Below, in pieces: positions 1 to 10,439 of a stretch of 64,000 nucleotides of DNA. Origin of the DNA: Lactarius indigo (lineage: Eukaryota > Basidiomycota > Agaricomycetes > Russulales > Russulaceae). Location of the stretch: positions 703,823-767,822 of the forward strand of contig JAFKAC010000026.1 in assembly GCA_025766275.1 (NCBI GenBank), in the 5' to 3' direction. The position numbers were made by a program, and so were the translations under genes. How positions within the stretch are numbered: position 1 is the first letter of the stretch; each line of letters begins with the position of its first letter. Under the pieces are notes generated by a model. That model saw only the letters and a list, made by a program, of their open reading frames with translations, ran no database searches and had not been told where the DNA came from.

Positions 1-135
1 GCAAGTCTTGAGCTGGGTGGCTAAGGGGTGAGAGGTGATGTCTTGTCCTGTTCGCTTTTTGTAGGCTTTGACGGCAGTTTGGAAGATAGAGTCGAAGTTG
101 GAGGAAGAGGTGGTTGGGAGAGGGGACTGAGACAT
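1..135 (-). CDS. NLR-A, Goodbye-domain STAND receptor (5' end only)
   Basis: Only the first 45 codons are inside the window; the gene continues off the left edge. The ATG is on the minus strand at 133-135. The protein begins MSQSPLPTTSSSNFDSIF and goes on with YKKRTGQDITSHPLATQ, the conserved opening of the fungal STAND N-terminal Goodbye domain. It is nearly identical to the starts of NLR-B (7931) and NLR-D (20825), so it belongs to that subfamily, and its upstream region is also shared with them. The NACHT and ankyrin parts are assumed from its paralogues, not seen. Confidence 0.8.
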   Translation of the reverse strand, partial: MSQSPLPTTSSSNFDSIFQTAVKAYKKRTGQDITSHPLATQLKTC

Positions 136-236
136 GGTGTAGCCGTATGTCGATTTGGGCTGAGAGGAGAGGAGAGACGACCGGATGACCTGTGACTGTG
201 ATTAAATGGAGAGAGCTGAGGCAGGACGCGGACGAG

Positions 237-307
237 GCACAGCCTCGTGTACTGCAAAATATTCGGGTGATCTGGATAAGGATGATAGACGCGCTACCGA
301 CGTGATA
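237..307 (-). promoter_or_regulatory. Conserved 5' flank block of NLR-A
   Basis: This stretch begins about 100 bp upstream of the NLR-A start and is almost identical to 8029-8099 upstream of NLR-B. It is recognisable at 20896-20967 (NLR-D) and at 9937-10000 (receptor missing). It contains a GATAAGGATGATAG core, two GATA-type words in tandem. Conservation beyond the coding sequence may reflect a promoter or simply recent duplication. Confidence 0.45.
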
Positions 308-699
308 ACAATAAATACGGCAACTTGATGGCATCGTGGTGGATGCGGTGTGGATAGGGAAATAGTTCGAGTTGAAAGAAGTAAGGACTGTCGTCGACGG
401 CAATGACTCGGGGCTCATACTAGCCGTCGGATACCTGGCATATGTACAACATGACAAGGCCCAAATAATATGGGACTAACCAAAGGGCTGGTCTATAATT
501 AATTTTTCCTGTGTGCGATATGTAGCACTACAACACGGTTATACCGGCGTCCAATGTCCGGAACAATCTCAATACGAGACACCTTAGGGATCGGTTGTGG
601 CTCAAGTTAACGGGGCTTTCACCCCCATATTTCTTGCGCTATCACCTTGAGCAATGCGTTTGTTGAGTTTGGAGTATGTAAGTATATAAGCTCTTCCTC
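308..699. other. Shared intergenic spacer between NLR-A and sedolisin remnant 1
   Basis: No gene is seen. The sequence aligns by eye with 8100-8550 (5' of NLR-B) and in part with 10110-10450 and 21055-21440. It is therefore the spacer of the duplicated sedolisin-NLR cassette. Confidence 0.5.
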
Positions 700-1870
700 A
701 ATTGTGAAGGACGGTAGTATGTTCAAAAGTCGGTCCAAGTCGGGCATCCCAAGACTCGAAACCTATCGAGCCCAGAGAAAGCCAACGTCTAAAATGTCGA
801 GGGGCGAGTAGCCATCAAGCAGCGAGATTGTACGGGCCACGTTCCGCGTCTTTGTAATCAGCCGGTGCCGGAGGATAGACGACCCGGATAAGGAGGAGAG
901 ACGCATGGGAGCCGCTTGTGCTGGACATAACTACCTCGACGCCATGAGGAAGTTACAGAATCTGATACCTTGCGATGATGTCGGAAATGCCGCGACCCGT
1001 AGCACTGCACGAAACACGGAGCACGGATATGTCAGCTGAGTTAGAGACCTTGATATTGGTTGCCGAAATTACAGACGAAGAGAGGCGCGGCTTGCAGTTG
1101 GTAGCTCGCGCGCTGGAAGACGGTAGTGCGAAAGCTGCCGCCGGAAAGTCTCGGCGCGATCTCAGGCTCGTAGCTCGTGGTCCCGTCGACGGAAGCGACC
1201 CAGGGACCCGTGAACGGGTGATGGTGTGGGCGACCTGTGCACGAGCTTCTTCCAGGACTCTTCCGAGCCATACACAATGCACACGTACAGGTTGTGGAGA
1301 ACATAGGCATATACTGGACGGAGCCGTCGTCGTCGGTCATATGGTCACTTTTGCCGGCGCCGAAATCACCGTTGGCGAGAACTGACCTCGCATGTGCCGA
1401 GCTGCGCGAACACATACTGTACCTTTTGTATTCTCTCGGGGAGGCTCGGTCATATGATGTCGGCAGAAAGTCCAGGTGGCTAAGGGTGTATCGGAGGCGA
1501 GTAACCAGTCGTCCGTGCCCGGCGACCGGCGGCCAGTGTTGCCGAAGATGCGCGGGGTCTGATGCTTACACCGAAATTGAGCCTGGAGTCGAGATGGGTC
1601 GAATTTTATCCCCGTCGTCAACTTATACGACAGTGAAGGTGGCGTCGACGCTGTCGATGCGGTGTTTGGTTTGAACATGAACGCGGCCAAATCTCTTGGG
1701 CACGGGTACTGCCTGGAAATCTCGGCCCTGAATCCCCAAGCATGTTCTGGTCCGTCGCAGAAAGTGCGTGGGTAAATTTGTTGTACAGCCAGCGCACGAA
1801 CGACTGTGGCTCGGCATAGTCACGGCTCTCCTAATCCAGCCTCGCTGCAGCATATTGGGGTGCATTCACG
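700..1870 (-). pseudogene. Sedolisin (peptidase S53, tripeptidyl-peptidase type) remnant 1
   Basis: Minus-strand fragments in several frames follow the order of fungal sedolisins. From N to C these are LYNKFTHALSATDQN and LAAFMFKPN (prodomain-like), GTDDWLLAS, ARSVLANGDFGAGKSDH (equivalent of the family SVLFSSGDFGVG stretch), TDDDGSVQYMPMFSTTC (family TNDG..FLPVFPASCP), GGTTSYEPEIAPRLSGGSF, SATGRGISDI (family GRGYPDVAA) and a LLDGYSPL segment near the C-terminus. Frames change several times and stops interrupt, so the gene is dead. Active sedolisins are secreted acid proteases with a Ser-Glu-Asp catalytic set. The catalytic serine region is unrecognisable here. The N-terminus is uncertain and traces may reach about 2050. 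It lies 5' of NLR-A in the same orientation, as in remnants 2 and 4. Confidence 0.75.
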
Positions 1871-2373
1871 GCGTCTCCCACTACATGGGCGGGGAAGCAA
1901 TGTGTTTTTCTGGCGCCACAATTAGCACATGGATGTGCTGCACCGTGGGAAGCGCATAGCAACAGGGCAGACAATGAGAGCCTCGTTTGAGTGCCAGTAG
2001 AGCTGATATGACGCATTGAGAGCATTTTCTGGGTCAAGGACACGCCATTGAGTGTCAGTGTGTTACTACCACGGGCAAATGAGACGGAAGAGGAATGAAG
2101 CTAGTGAGGGTTGTAGTATCCAGACCAGGGTTGTATCTGGATGCAGAGCGACAAGCTCAGGAGAGGGGCCGCGCTCTAAATAAGTACAATATTATGTAAT
2201 GTAGGATCTGTGAGTTGTGAGTTTGGATGACGCACTCACTCATCTTAGACTGAAGGCGAGGCGCATAACGTTGGTTTGTAGGTCCCGTGGCTGCGATCAA
2301 GGCAGCCCAGCTTGGTCTCAAAGTCTGTTCGTGGCGTCGACCGCTTATCCCGTTGCTCATCTCGTTCTTCACT
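1871..2373. other. Unassigned sequence upstream of sedolisin remnant 1
   Basis: No convincing gene. A CT-rich, AT-flanked patch near 2155-2185 resembles the sequence 5' of sedolisin remnants 3 and 4 (about 11680 and 22680), which suggests the old sedolisin promoter. Confidence 0.3.
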
Positions 2374-2403
2374 AGACCGCACGCATATAGACCGCACGCA
2401 TAT
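2374..2403. repeat. 15-bp direct repeat at the LPD fragment junction
   Basis: The unit AGACCGCACGCATAT occurs twice in tandem (2374-2388 and 2389-2403) immediately before the dihydrolipoamide dehydrogenase homology starts. It sits at the breakpoint of that fragment, so it may be a target duplication or a repair scar. Confidence 0.6.
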
Positions 2404-3982
2404 AAAAGCGTGGAATGCTAGGTGGGACGCACTTGAACGTCGGCTGTATTCTTTCCAAGGCGATGCTTAACAACTCGCAAATCTGCCACCAAACACTCCA
2501 TGATATCAAGAAACGTGGCATCGACGGTGCATCGTTAACTTCTTCCAATGCCATTTTTCACTGACTTTTTAAAAAAAAAAAAAAAACCGGTCGAAGACGT
2601 CAAACTGAATCCTCCGAAGGTGCTCAAAGCGAAGGAAGACTCCGTCGATAGCTTCACAAAGAGTATCGAAATCCTCTTCAAGGTGAACAAAGTCGACTAC
2701 ATCATCAAAGTAACTGCCTCTTCCCAATACCATCTCCGTGCAGATCGGCGGCGGCGGCGAGTCTACCATGGAAGCGAAGAGCATTATGATTGCGATAGGG
2801 TCCGTGATTGCACCCTTCCCCGATGGCGCCATCGAGATAGACAGCCAACAGATCGTCAGCTCGACTGGTGCGCTTTCACTGCAGAAGGTCAATGAAAGGG
2901 TGGTAATCATTGACGGCAGCACCGTTAGACTGGAGATGGGCAGAGTATGGAGTCGACCAAGATCATTGGCAGCGTAGGCACTGACGAGGAGATCTCGTGC
3001 GTTCCCTCGATTTCGCTTGTGGTGTCGCTGTCCTCTAACATATCACGGTGTGCTAAGGAAGCAGTTCCAGAACGCTATGACGAAGCAAGGTCTCAAGTTC
3101 AAATTGAGTACCAAAGCACTCTCCTCAGAGAAGAAGGATAGGAAGGTGGTCGTCACGACAGAGGCTGGTAAGGACGGCATGCATGACTCGGTGCGTCACT
3201 CTCAATTTACTTGATCTGTGAGAAAATTTACATAGTATGAGGCAGCTAGAAACAGACGTTGTACTCGTTGCCGTTGGCCGCCGACCATATATCCAAGACC
3301 TCGGCCTCGAAAATGTCGGTGTCGAAGTCGACTCGCGCGGGCGCATCGCGACCGACGACCAGTTCAACACAAGCGTTCCGAAAATCAAGCACATCGGCGA
3401 CGTAACCTTTGGACCGATGCTCGCGCACAAGGCTGAGGAAGAGGGCATCGCGGCGGTGGAGTACATCCATCGCGGCCATGGTCACGTGAACTACGGGACG
3501 ATCCCTAGCGTGGTGTACATGTACATGCACCCCGAGGTTGCGTGGTCGAGAAGACGGGCAGCGTGAAGTAGTACAAGGTTGGCCGATTCCAGTTCCTTGC
3601 TAACTTGCGGGCCAAGACGAACTTGGATACCGAAGGCCGGGTCAAGCTCCTCATAAAGGTGGAGACAGACCGGATCCTCGGGGTGCACACCATCTGTGGG
3701 TGTGCTATTTTCCGCACTTAGGACTGAGTTGCCGAATTTCATGCCCCCTTGTGCGTTGATAGGTCCAAATGCTGGCGCGATGATCGCAGAGGGCATGCTT
3801 GCGCTCGAATACGGTGCGAACACAGAGGGCATCGCACGCACGACACACACGTATGTCCCTCCTTTCCCATTTCTTCGACGCCCCGTCCTGACCACGACTT
3901 TCCCTTCTCTCAGCCAATGCTGTCCGAGGCGTTTCGCAAAGCCGCCACAGGAAGGATCGTCGAGACATCCACGGTAGGGTAG
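2404..3982 (+). pseudogene. LPD1: Truncated dihydrolipoamide dehydrogenase (E3) pseudogene
   Basis: Plus-strand segments match mitochondrial dihydrolipoamide dehydrogenase, the FAD flavoprotein that reoxidises dihydrolipoamide in 2-oxoacid dehydrogenase complexes. They begin [20 protein letters not shown] near 2405. Then come [58 protein letters not shown], the interface stretch around [20 protein letters not shown], and HPMLSEAFRKAA at the C-terminus. The N-terminal FAD-binding GxGxxG region (about 70 residues) is absent. The first redox cysteine of the CLNVGC motif has become histidine. An A-run near 2570-2586 and several frameshifts break the frame. Introns are still present (about 3688-3762 and 3850-3914), so this is a DNA copy and not a retrocopy. 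The functional gene must be elsewhere. Confidence 0.88.
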
Positions 3983-4059
3983 ACAGGGGTCTTTGGTGTT
4001 TTTTATTCCTTGCGCTATACACCGTAGCAACCCATTAACCGGTTTCATGCATCCGCAGA

Positions 4060-4236
4060 TTCCATAGCACGTTTCAAGGAGGTAACGCTCTGTTGCTGGA
4101 TCAATGGTATTTGATTCATCACATTCTCCAACTTAAGCACCATAAGTGTATGATACAACTAACGTACTACAATAAATCATTCGTGTAAGACATGATAAAA
4201 AGCCGTCACCCAAACGAATAGCCTCGTAGATACCCA
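4060..4236 (-). other. Duplicated 3' flank of NLR-B
   Basis: The sequence downstream of the NLR-B stop aligns with 17300-17507 downstream of NLR-D. Shared words include GGTAACGCTC/GTAACGCTCAG, TATGATACAACT and GCCGTCACC. Similarity stops near the end of the LPD fragment, which places one edge of the duplicated segment there. Confidence 0.5.
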
Positions 4237-7200
4237 TCACTCGTTCGTTTGCTCGGATAGTAATTTGACGATCTCCGTGTATCCTCGCGATTTGGCCTCG
4301 TCCGACGGAGTCTTGCCGTCGTTACCGCGCGCGTTCACGTTCCCACCGTGCTTCGATAGTAATCGCACGACTTCCAGATGTCCTTGCAAGGCTGCATCGT
4401 GCAACGGGACCCGGCCCCGCCTATCGCGCGCGTTGACCTCGGCATTGTACTCAAGAAGTATCTCGACAACCTCGAGACTTCCATTGGACGCTGCAAAGTG
4501 CAGTGCAGTCGATCGATCTTCCGCCTGGGCTTCGAGGTCCACGCCACGGTCGAGTAGCCACCGCACAACATCAAGGAAACCGACGACCGATGCGCGATGC
4601 AGTGGAGTTTCGTCGCCGTAGCCCCGGATATCCAGATGGGCGCCATTCTCCAGTAGCAACCATACAATCTCGACGTCCCCTTTGTGAAGTGCTGCGTGCA
4701 AGGGAGTCCCGTAGAAACCACCCTTGGCGTTGAGGTCCTGCGGGCGCTTCGAAAGCACGTGTTCTACCAGGGCCCGATCCCCAATCCGTACGGCGTAATA
4801 TAAGGGGGACCCTTTTGGTTGTCCTGGGCTTTTCCCGGTCATCGAGGGCCCATCAACGTTGTGGAGCCAGACCCATGCAGCGAAATGTGGCTTGTCTGCG
4901 TCAAGCAGTTCGCCGATCCCATCCTTCGCGTGCGATAAAACATTCTCGAATTTGACGTGGTCGGGCCAGTGCATTGCTGCATATCGGGCCAGGGGAACTC
5001 CCCTGATGCTGTCGTGGTCAACTTGCTTATCAAGTCGGAGGAGGACACCTAGAGACGCTTGCGCTAGAATCGTGTGCGCAGACTCAAGTCGAATATGGAA
5101 TCGCGACTCCTCTCCGACACAACTTGCAAGCCGATTTGATGTAAGGAACTCTTTCACCGAGAAGTGCGAGAACTGAACCACCCGCGAACCACCATCCATG
5201 ACGATGGTCACCAAACTGGAGCATGCTGATAGCACCGCTTCTTCGTTATCTTCCCACCGCCAATCCGCGTTCAACTTCGGGCCGCCACGCGCGTTGAAGT
5301 CGATGGCCAGAACTTCTGCAAGTTCTTCGACTCGAAGTGGACGAACGGCCACGGTCAGGCATTGCAGTAGACGATAGGCGTGATCTCTGTTAGCCCGGCT
5401 GATCTCCCTTAGAATCCGTTCGTATGTCTCGTCCAGGGACTCGGGTAATTGCTCGAGGATGTTGAGGACGCTGGATGGGAAGCAGTGACGTAATATCTCC
5501 AATTGACAGAATACCCATCGGAACCTGCGCCGAATCTTTGTTCAGCGTGCACGACAACGGAGTAGTGACGGGCTTACATTCCATCAGCCTTGGTTGAGAG
5601 TCTTTCGACGACCAGGTCCCTTTCCTCCGCTCTCCATCGACGCATCCTCGAGTCCGAGTAAACAACCGAGCTAACAAAGTTTGCGATATCCGCGTTCTGT
5701 CCGCTTTCATTGTGAAGTGAGATCCGGTGGGCTGCCAGTGGCTCGAGGGCATTATGGATGTCGATCTCGGGTCGACTGGTGATACACATATGCAAGTTCG
5801 AAAGTTTCAACTCGATGAGATCCTTGACAAGTCGCAGGACCTTTTCGCGAGGTGATGGCACCCCTGATGTGTTGAGGCATTCGTCAACGGCATCTAAGAT
5901 GAGGTAGATTGGTGTTTGTCCGAGGGCCACGAGCATGGTCTTGAGGCATTGCGCGAGCGCGTTGTCATTTGGCTGTACTGATCCCCGACGGTGCGCAGAG
6001 TACAAGTCACGAAGAATGTCGCAGTAAGCGTCGGACTGATCGGAAAGCTGGATGAGAAGAGAGCAGAGCAGAGCGCGGGAGTCCTGCTTTGAGGTGTCCT
6101 TGAAGTCAAAATAGAAGTAGGCCATCGACGCGAACCCGGCATTGCAGATGTCTTCTATATCTCGGATGATCACGGAGCTGGACGAAATCACAGCTTGAGC
6201 GTGACTATAGACGCAATTCGTCATGAAGAAACGAACCTGAGAATACTTTTGCCTGAGCCCGCTAAGGGACAGGAAGGTGTTAGTATGAATTCGGTCGGAG
6301 ATCAAGGGACGTACGTTTTCCATGAACCCACAACAGGCAGCCATCAGCCCTCCAACGGTTGAAGGCGTCGCCTCGAGTGAGCCATGTTGCGGTACCCTCG
6401 TGGTGGGCACCGCAAGCGGTGTTGTAATTGATGGACGGATCGGGGGGGGAGATCCAGTTTCGGAGGTCACGTCGAAGCTGGTTGCCTGTTAAGTATGTGA
6501 GCGACGGCGGCTAAGAACAGCGGGCGCTGGGGAGATCACTGACGGCTCATATCGTCTACGGTGTTCACGATCTGTTGTATTGCTGCACTTCTTTGCTTCC
6601 CTTCTAAGCAAGCCAAAGTATGAGAACGTCGCGTAGAATAGATAAGCAGAATCACAAACCATCGAGGATTAGCTTGACATCGTCGTTGATGACTGCCACC
6701 CTATGATCGACTTGTTTCACTCCGTCATTGACTGCCTGCACATTTTGGTCAACGCGTTGGACCCCCTCCCCGACGCCCTGGACTCTCTCATCGACACCCT
6801 GGACTCTTCCATCGACGCCCTGGACTCTTTCGTTGACGCCCTGGACTCTTTCATCGACACCCTGGATTCTTTCGTCGACGCCTTGGACCCTCTTGTCAAC
6901 ACCATGCACCCTCTCATCGATGCCATGTACCCTCCCGTCGACGCCCCGGACTCTTTCGTCGACGTCTTGGACTCGTTCACCGACGCCTTGAACTCTTTCG
7001 TCGACGCCCTGGACCCTTTCGTCGACACACTCCACCTTCCCGTCGACGTCTTGCACCCCCTTCTTGACACCCTCCACCTGGAAACCAACGCCCATCACCT
7101 TGTCGTCCATACTATGCGTCAACCTCAGGACTTCTGCGGTCGCCATCCGCGCCTCATCTTGTGTCAATCTGTCCAGTTTCTGCAGCGCGTCCTCGATATC

Positions 7201-7931
7201 TCGTCTTCCAACTAACTTTTTGAAGAATTTCTCTGAATAAAATCTAAGGAGATAGATCAGAGAATAACTGGAGAATAACGCACTCGCTCTCCCTTGTCTG
7301 ATTTCCTTGGTCGCTATCGCGAAGATAGACAACACCTCCACCATGATCTTTACTATAACATCCGTCATTGCTGCTGTCTGCGGAACTTCGGTGTAGGCCT
7401 CAAGTCGTTTGAAAAAGTTCTCTATGCGCTCGAAGATGTCGATGAGAATGTCGTGGCTGGCAGAAACATCCTTGGATGCCTGAATGATCGGGCTGTCACA
7501 AGGGTCTGCAAGGTGTGCTAAACGGAGATACCCACCAAGAGCAAGACTCCAATTCCAGCAAATATCACCTTGGCGGGCGAGAACACCTGTAAAACGAAGG
7601 TGAGAGCACAAATCGCGGAACGAGGCATTCTCCCAATACTCACCAAACCAACGCCCTCACCGAGTGTAGCGGAGAATGCGTAAAGCACGTTTACCGTCGG
7701 ATTAAGCCACTTTGTCAACCTCTCGTCATCTCTCCGAGACTGCTCGAACTCCTCAACCTGGGCTTTGAGCACGGCGAGAATTGCATCGGGAGTGTCGCAG
7801 GTCTTGAGCCAGGCGGCTAAGGGATGAGATGTGATGTCGTGCCCCGTTTGCTTTTTGTAGGCCTTGAAGGCAGTTTTGAAGATAGCGTCGAAGTTGGAGG
7901 AAGAGGTGGTTGGGAGTGGGGACTGAGACAT
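4237..7931 (-). CDS. NLR-B, Goodbye-heptad linker-NACHT-ankyrin STAND receptor
   Basis: Intact multi-exon gene of roughly 1,050 codons; ATG at 7929-7931, stop at 4237. Exon 1 (7644-7931) encodes the first part of the Goodbye domain (MSQSPLPTTSSSNFDAIF; LYAFSATLGEGVGL). The next exons complete it (FSPAKVIFAGIGVLLL; IFERIENFFKRLEAYTEVP). The linker holds about 19 heptads of type GVDERVQ. Then come the pre-NACHT stretch WISPPDPSINYN, the Walker A sequence HGKPGSGKSILSS split over three exons with a 25-nt microexon at 6237-6261, Walker B IYLILDAVDEC, sensor ITSRPE, and a winged-helix-like part from FRWVFCQLE. Six ankyrin repeats finish the protein. Such proteins are cytosolic signalling NTPases thought to sense non-self and oligomerise; the ligand here is unknown. 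The sedolisin remnant lies 5'. Confidence 0.9.
6237..6261 (-). other. 25-nt Walker A microexon of NLR-B
   Basis: Flanked by AG upstream and GT downstream on the minus strand. It joins an exon ending in HGK plus one base to an exon starting SSVIIRD, and so restores HGKPGSGKSILSS. Its length is not a multiple of three. Equivalent microexons are at 14582-14606, 19478-19502, 25218-25242, 47764-47788, 53233-53257 and 60823-60847. Confidence 0.85.
6690..7080 (-). repeat. 21-bp coding tandem array (heptads) in NLR-B
   Basis: About 19 head-to-tail units of 21 bp encode GVDERVQ-like heptads. Each has a conserved hydrophobic residue before an Asp and alternating charges, consistent with a continuous amphipathic helix or coiled coil between Goodbye and NACHT. 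The middle units are the most alike, a sign of recent expansion. Paralogues have only about 4 to 8 units at this place. Confidence 0.85.
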
Positions 7932-8028
7932 GGTGTAACGGTATGGCGTCGATTGGAGTTAGGAGGAAAAGCAGATAGCCTGTGACGGCAATTAAACGGA
8001 GAGAGCTGAGGCAGGACAAGGCACTGCC

Positions 8029-8099
8029 GCACAGCCTCGTGTACTGCAAATATTTGAGTGATCTGGATAAGGATGATAGACGCGCTACCGACGTGATAA
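8029..8099 (-). promoter_or_regulatory. Conserved 5' flank block of NLR-B
   Basis: Nearly identical to 237-307 and starting about 100 bp upstream of the NLR-B ATG. It contains the same tandem GATA-type words and a shared AGCCTCGTGTACTGCAAA stretch. Confidence 0.45.
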
Positions 8100-8547
8100 G
8101 GATAGACGCGGCAACTTGGTGACAACATAGGCGGATGCAGCGTCTAGTGAAGGGAAATAGTAGTCCGAGCTGACGGAAGAAAAGTGCGGCCGATGACAAT
8201 GGCTTGGGGCTCATTTGTCAGATACCTAGCAGAGTCTTGTACAGCACGACAAGACCTAAGTAGTAGTATAGGACTAACAAATGGACTCAACTAATGTTTA
8301 ATTTTTCTTGTGTACGATACGTAGCACAATAATATGGTTACGCTAGCGTCCGACTTCCGGAACGATCTCGATACAAAGATACCCCCACGCCCAAGATCGG
8401 GTATGGCTCAAATTGTTGATGTTTTTAATCGCATGTGTCTAGCGTTATCGCCCCAGCAATGCGTTTGTTGCATTCGGAACATGTAAATTCTACTTCTCAA
8501 TTATGAAGCACAGTACGTCCAAAAGTTGATCCAAACTGGGAGTCCCA

Positions 8548-8915
8548 AGCCCCGTGTAAGGACCAGCCGAGGTCTGTGCTCGAAACTACACTAACCGGCC
8601 CTACTATATTGAAACCATTCCACATCAACGCCAACATCATCGCCAACACTACGCCTATGACTCGGAGCCTCATGGCGGACCAACGCCAACACCTTGCACG
8701 TCCCGAAACACTTTAGATTACCTTACAATACTTCCTTATCCGACGACTACTCGTGTATATAATGCCTCGGCTCTCTCTCTCTCTCTCCAACTTGCGTGCT
8801 TAAGTGCTCCGTGCCGTCGGTCGCCTTGTCTCTCTTGTCTTGTATCTTGTTTACGTCTTCCTCTAGGGACGAATCTCGATCGCCTTGCAGCTAATACCTA
8901 TTCCCCAAATCTACG
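8548..8915. mobile_element. Insertion resembling a solo LTR
   Basis: Compared with the matching spacer of NLR-A (about 745-775), some 360 bp are inserted here between TCCCAAG and the shared CCCAGAG(C/A)AAGCCAAC. The insert begins close to TGTAAGGACC. It has a TATA-like GTATATAATG at about 8755, followed by a CT microsatellite (8771-8789) and T-rich sequence. This layout would fit an LTR promoter followed by its R/U5. A clean terminal CA and target duplication were not found, so the element type is tentative. Confidence 0.35.
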
Positions 8916-9880
8916 AAACCCAGAGCAAGCCAACATCGGGAGTAACGAGGCAATAGGTCTGATGCGTCCCGCAGGATCCTAGCAATGGAAGAGTATCCAC
9001 CAGTGTTGCAGCCAGGGTTCGAACCAACTGTGATGTCATAGAGGGTCACGAGGCCATTGCCGAACGGCCAGGAGTTGAGAAGCCGAGGGGCGAGTAGCCG
9101 TCAAGCAGTGGGATTGTGTGAGCCACGATCTGTACATTTGCAATTATCCGGGCGCTTGCAGATAGACGAGGTAGAGAGATGCATAGGAGTCGCTCGTGTT
9201 AGATGCGACTACCTCGACGACATGACGAAGTTTCAGAATCTGATAGCCTGCGCGGCGGTGTCGGGGACGCCGCAGCCCGTAGCGTTACACGGATCACAGA
9301 GCATAAATATGTCAGCTCAGGTCATGGAGGCGAGCATACTCGTAGGGGCCTTGATACCAGTTGCTAAGGTTCTAGATGAAGGGAGGCATGGCCTGCAGTT
9401 GGTACCTCGCGTGCTGAAAGCAAGACGAAAAGCTGTCGCCGAAAAGTCTCGCTGCGATCTCCGGCTCGTAGACCGTCGTCTCGCCAACATAGATAACCCC
9501 AGGACCTGCGAAAGGGTGGTGGGATGATGGTTTACCTGTACACGAGCTTCTAAGACTCTTCCGAGCTAATTAAAGATGCCACACGTACAAGTTGTGAAGA
9601 ACACAGGGACAAACTGGACAGGCTGTCGTCTGTCACATGGTCCCCTTTTCCGACGCCGAAGTCAATGTTCGCGAGGACTGACCCTGCATGCGCCGAGCTG
9701 CGGAAACCATACATTACATATTCTCTCTTGGCGGCTTGGTCGTACGACGTGCTAATGAAGCCCGGGCGGTCGAGGATGTATCGAAGGTGAGAAAGCAGTC
9801 GTCCATGCCCGGCGACCCACGGCGAGTGCTGCAGAGGATGTGGGGGATCGGGTAGCACGTATGCCGATTCCGTGTTGTAG
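8916..9880 (-). pseudogene. Sedolisin remnant 2 (N-terminally truncated)
   Basis: Minus-strand pieces match the sedolisin mature domain. TDDCFLTF and a RYILDRPGFISTSYDQ segment (family ..PQTISTSYGD) lie near 9760-9860. SSAHAGSVLANIDFGVGKGDHVTDD is at about 9640-9700. A C-terminal block reads DGYSPLGFSTP, then an interrupted DITVGSNPGCNTGGYSS (family LNDITSGSNPGC) at about 8980-9070. Frames are interrupted. The prodomain half is missing: at about 9900 the homology gives way to NLR 5'-leader sequence, so a deletion joined the two. Confidence 0.75.
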
Positions 9881-9936
9881 TAGGGTGGTTCGAGTCGGAA
9901 GATGAGGAGAGGAAAAGTATGGGAGTTGTGGCCGTA

Positions 9937-10300
9937 GCTAGTACAGCGTCGTGTAAGTTACCGCATATGGGTGATAAGGACGATATGCGCGCTATCGACT
10001 AGAAGGTGATGCAGCAGCATAACTGGACGCGATGTCAAGAGACAATACAGTTGTTCGAGATGAAGGAAGAGAGGTCCGTTGATGGCAAAGAACAAACATA
10101 GCTGTGATACCATATACGGCATTGGGACGGTAGCGTCCAAACAAAGCAATACTGACCAATGAACTAGTAGTACTAGTACTGGTAGCACGATCGTTTGTAC
10201 AATACCCCACAATATGCACTACTACATGGTTACTCTGACCTCCAACGCGTATAAAGTCTTGCCAGTGATCATCCTGAACTTTCAGGCATCCCCACATCTG
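9937..10300 (-). pseudogene. Orphan NLR 5' leader; receptor body deleted
   Basis: This stretch aligns with the region upstream of NLR-A, -B and especially -D (20896-21190). It has the GATAAGGA..ATA..GCGCGCTA(T/C)CGAC block and then the spacer with TACGGCAT and CTACATGGTTA words. No Goodbye, NACHT or ankyrin sequence follows on its downstream (lower-coordinate) side. I interpret it as a cassette whose receptor was lost, leaving the leader beside sedolisin remnant 2. Confidence 0.55.
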
Positions 10301-10311
10301 GGATCGGGTAT

Positions 10312-10420
10312 GGCTGGTTGATGGGGTACGCTATGCGCCAAAGCGTAACGAGTCGGACCACCCTTGAGGTCAAGTGTCTTGGGTCGCAGGTTTCGGCTTT
10401 GGCTTCGCTCTGTTTCAATG
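10312..10420. repeat. Insertion of about 110 bp shared with the NLR-D 5' flank
   Basis: This segment (GCGCCAAAGCGTAACG, then GTCGCAGGTTTCGGCTTTGG) interrupts the spacer relative to NLR-A and NLR-B. It recurs at about 21186-21290 upstream of NLR-D. The GCAGGTTTCG word is vaguely like a tRNA T-arm, but no cloverleaf could be formed. Confidence 0.4.
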
Positions 10421-10439
10421 GCATATGTCTGGCGTTACC

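Noticed and set aside
6690..7080. CRISPR-like regular repeats
   Set aside because: The 21-bp units have no unique spacers, are coding in frame and lie in a eukaryotic gene.
6703..7215. A 170-codon plus-strand open frame rich in Asp, Ser and Leu repeats
   Set aside because: It is the antisense of the NLR-B heptad array. The repeat period keeps all frames open, and no independent domain or splice context supports it.
10312..10420. tRNA gene or tRNA-derived SINE
   Set aside because: A T-arm-like word is present, but no acceptor or anticodon stems could be paired; kept only as a shared insertion.
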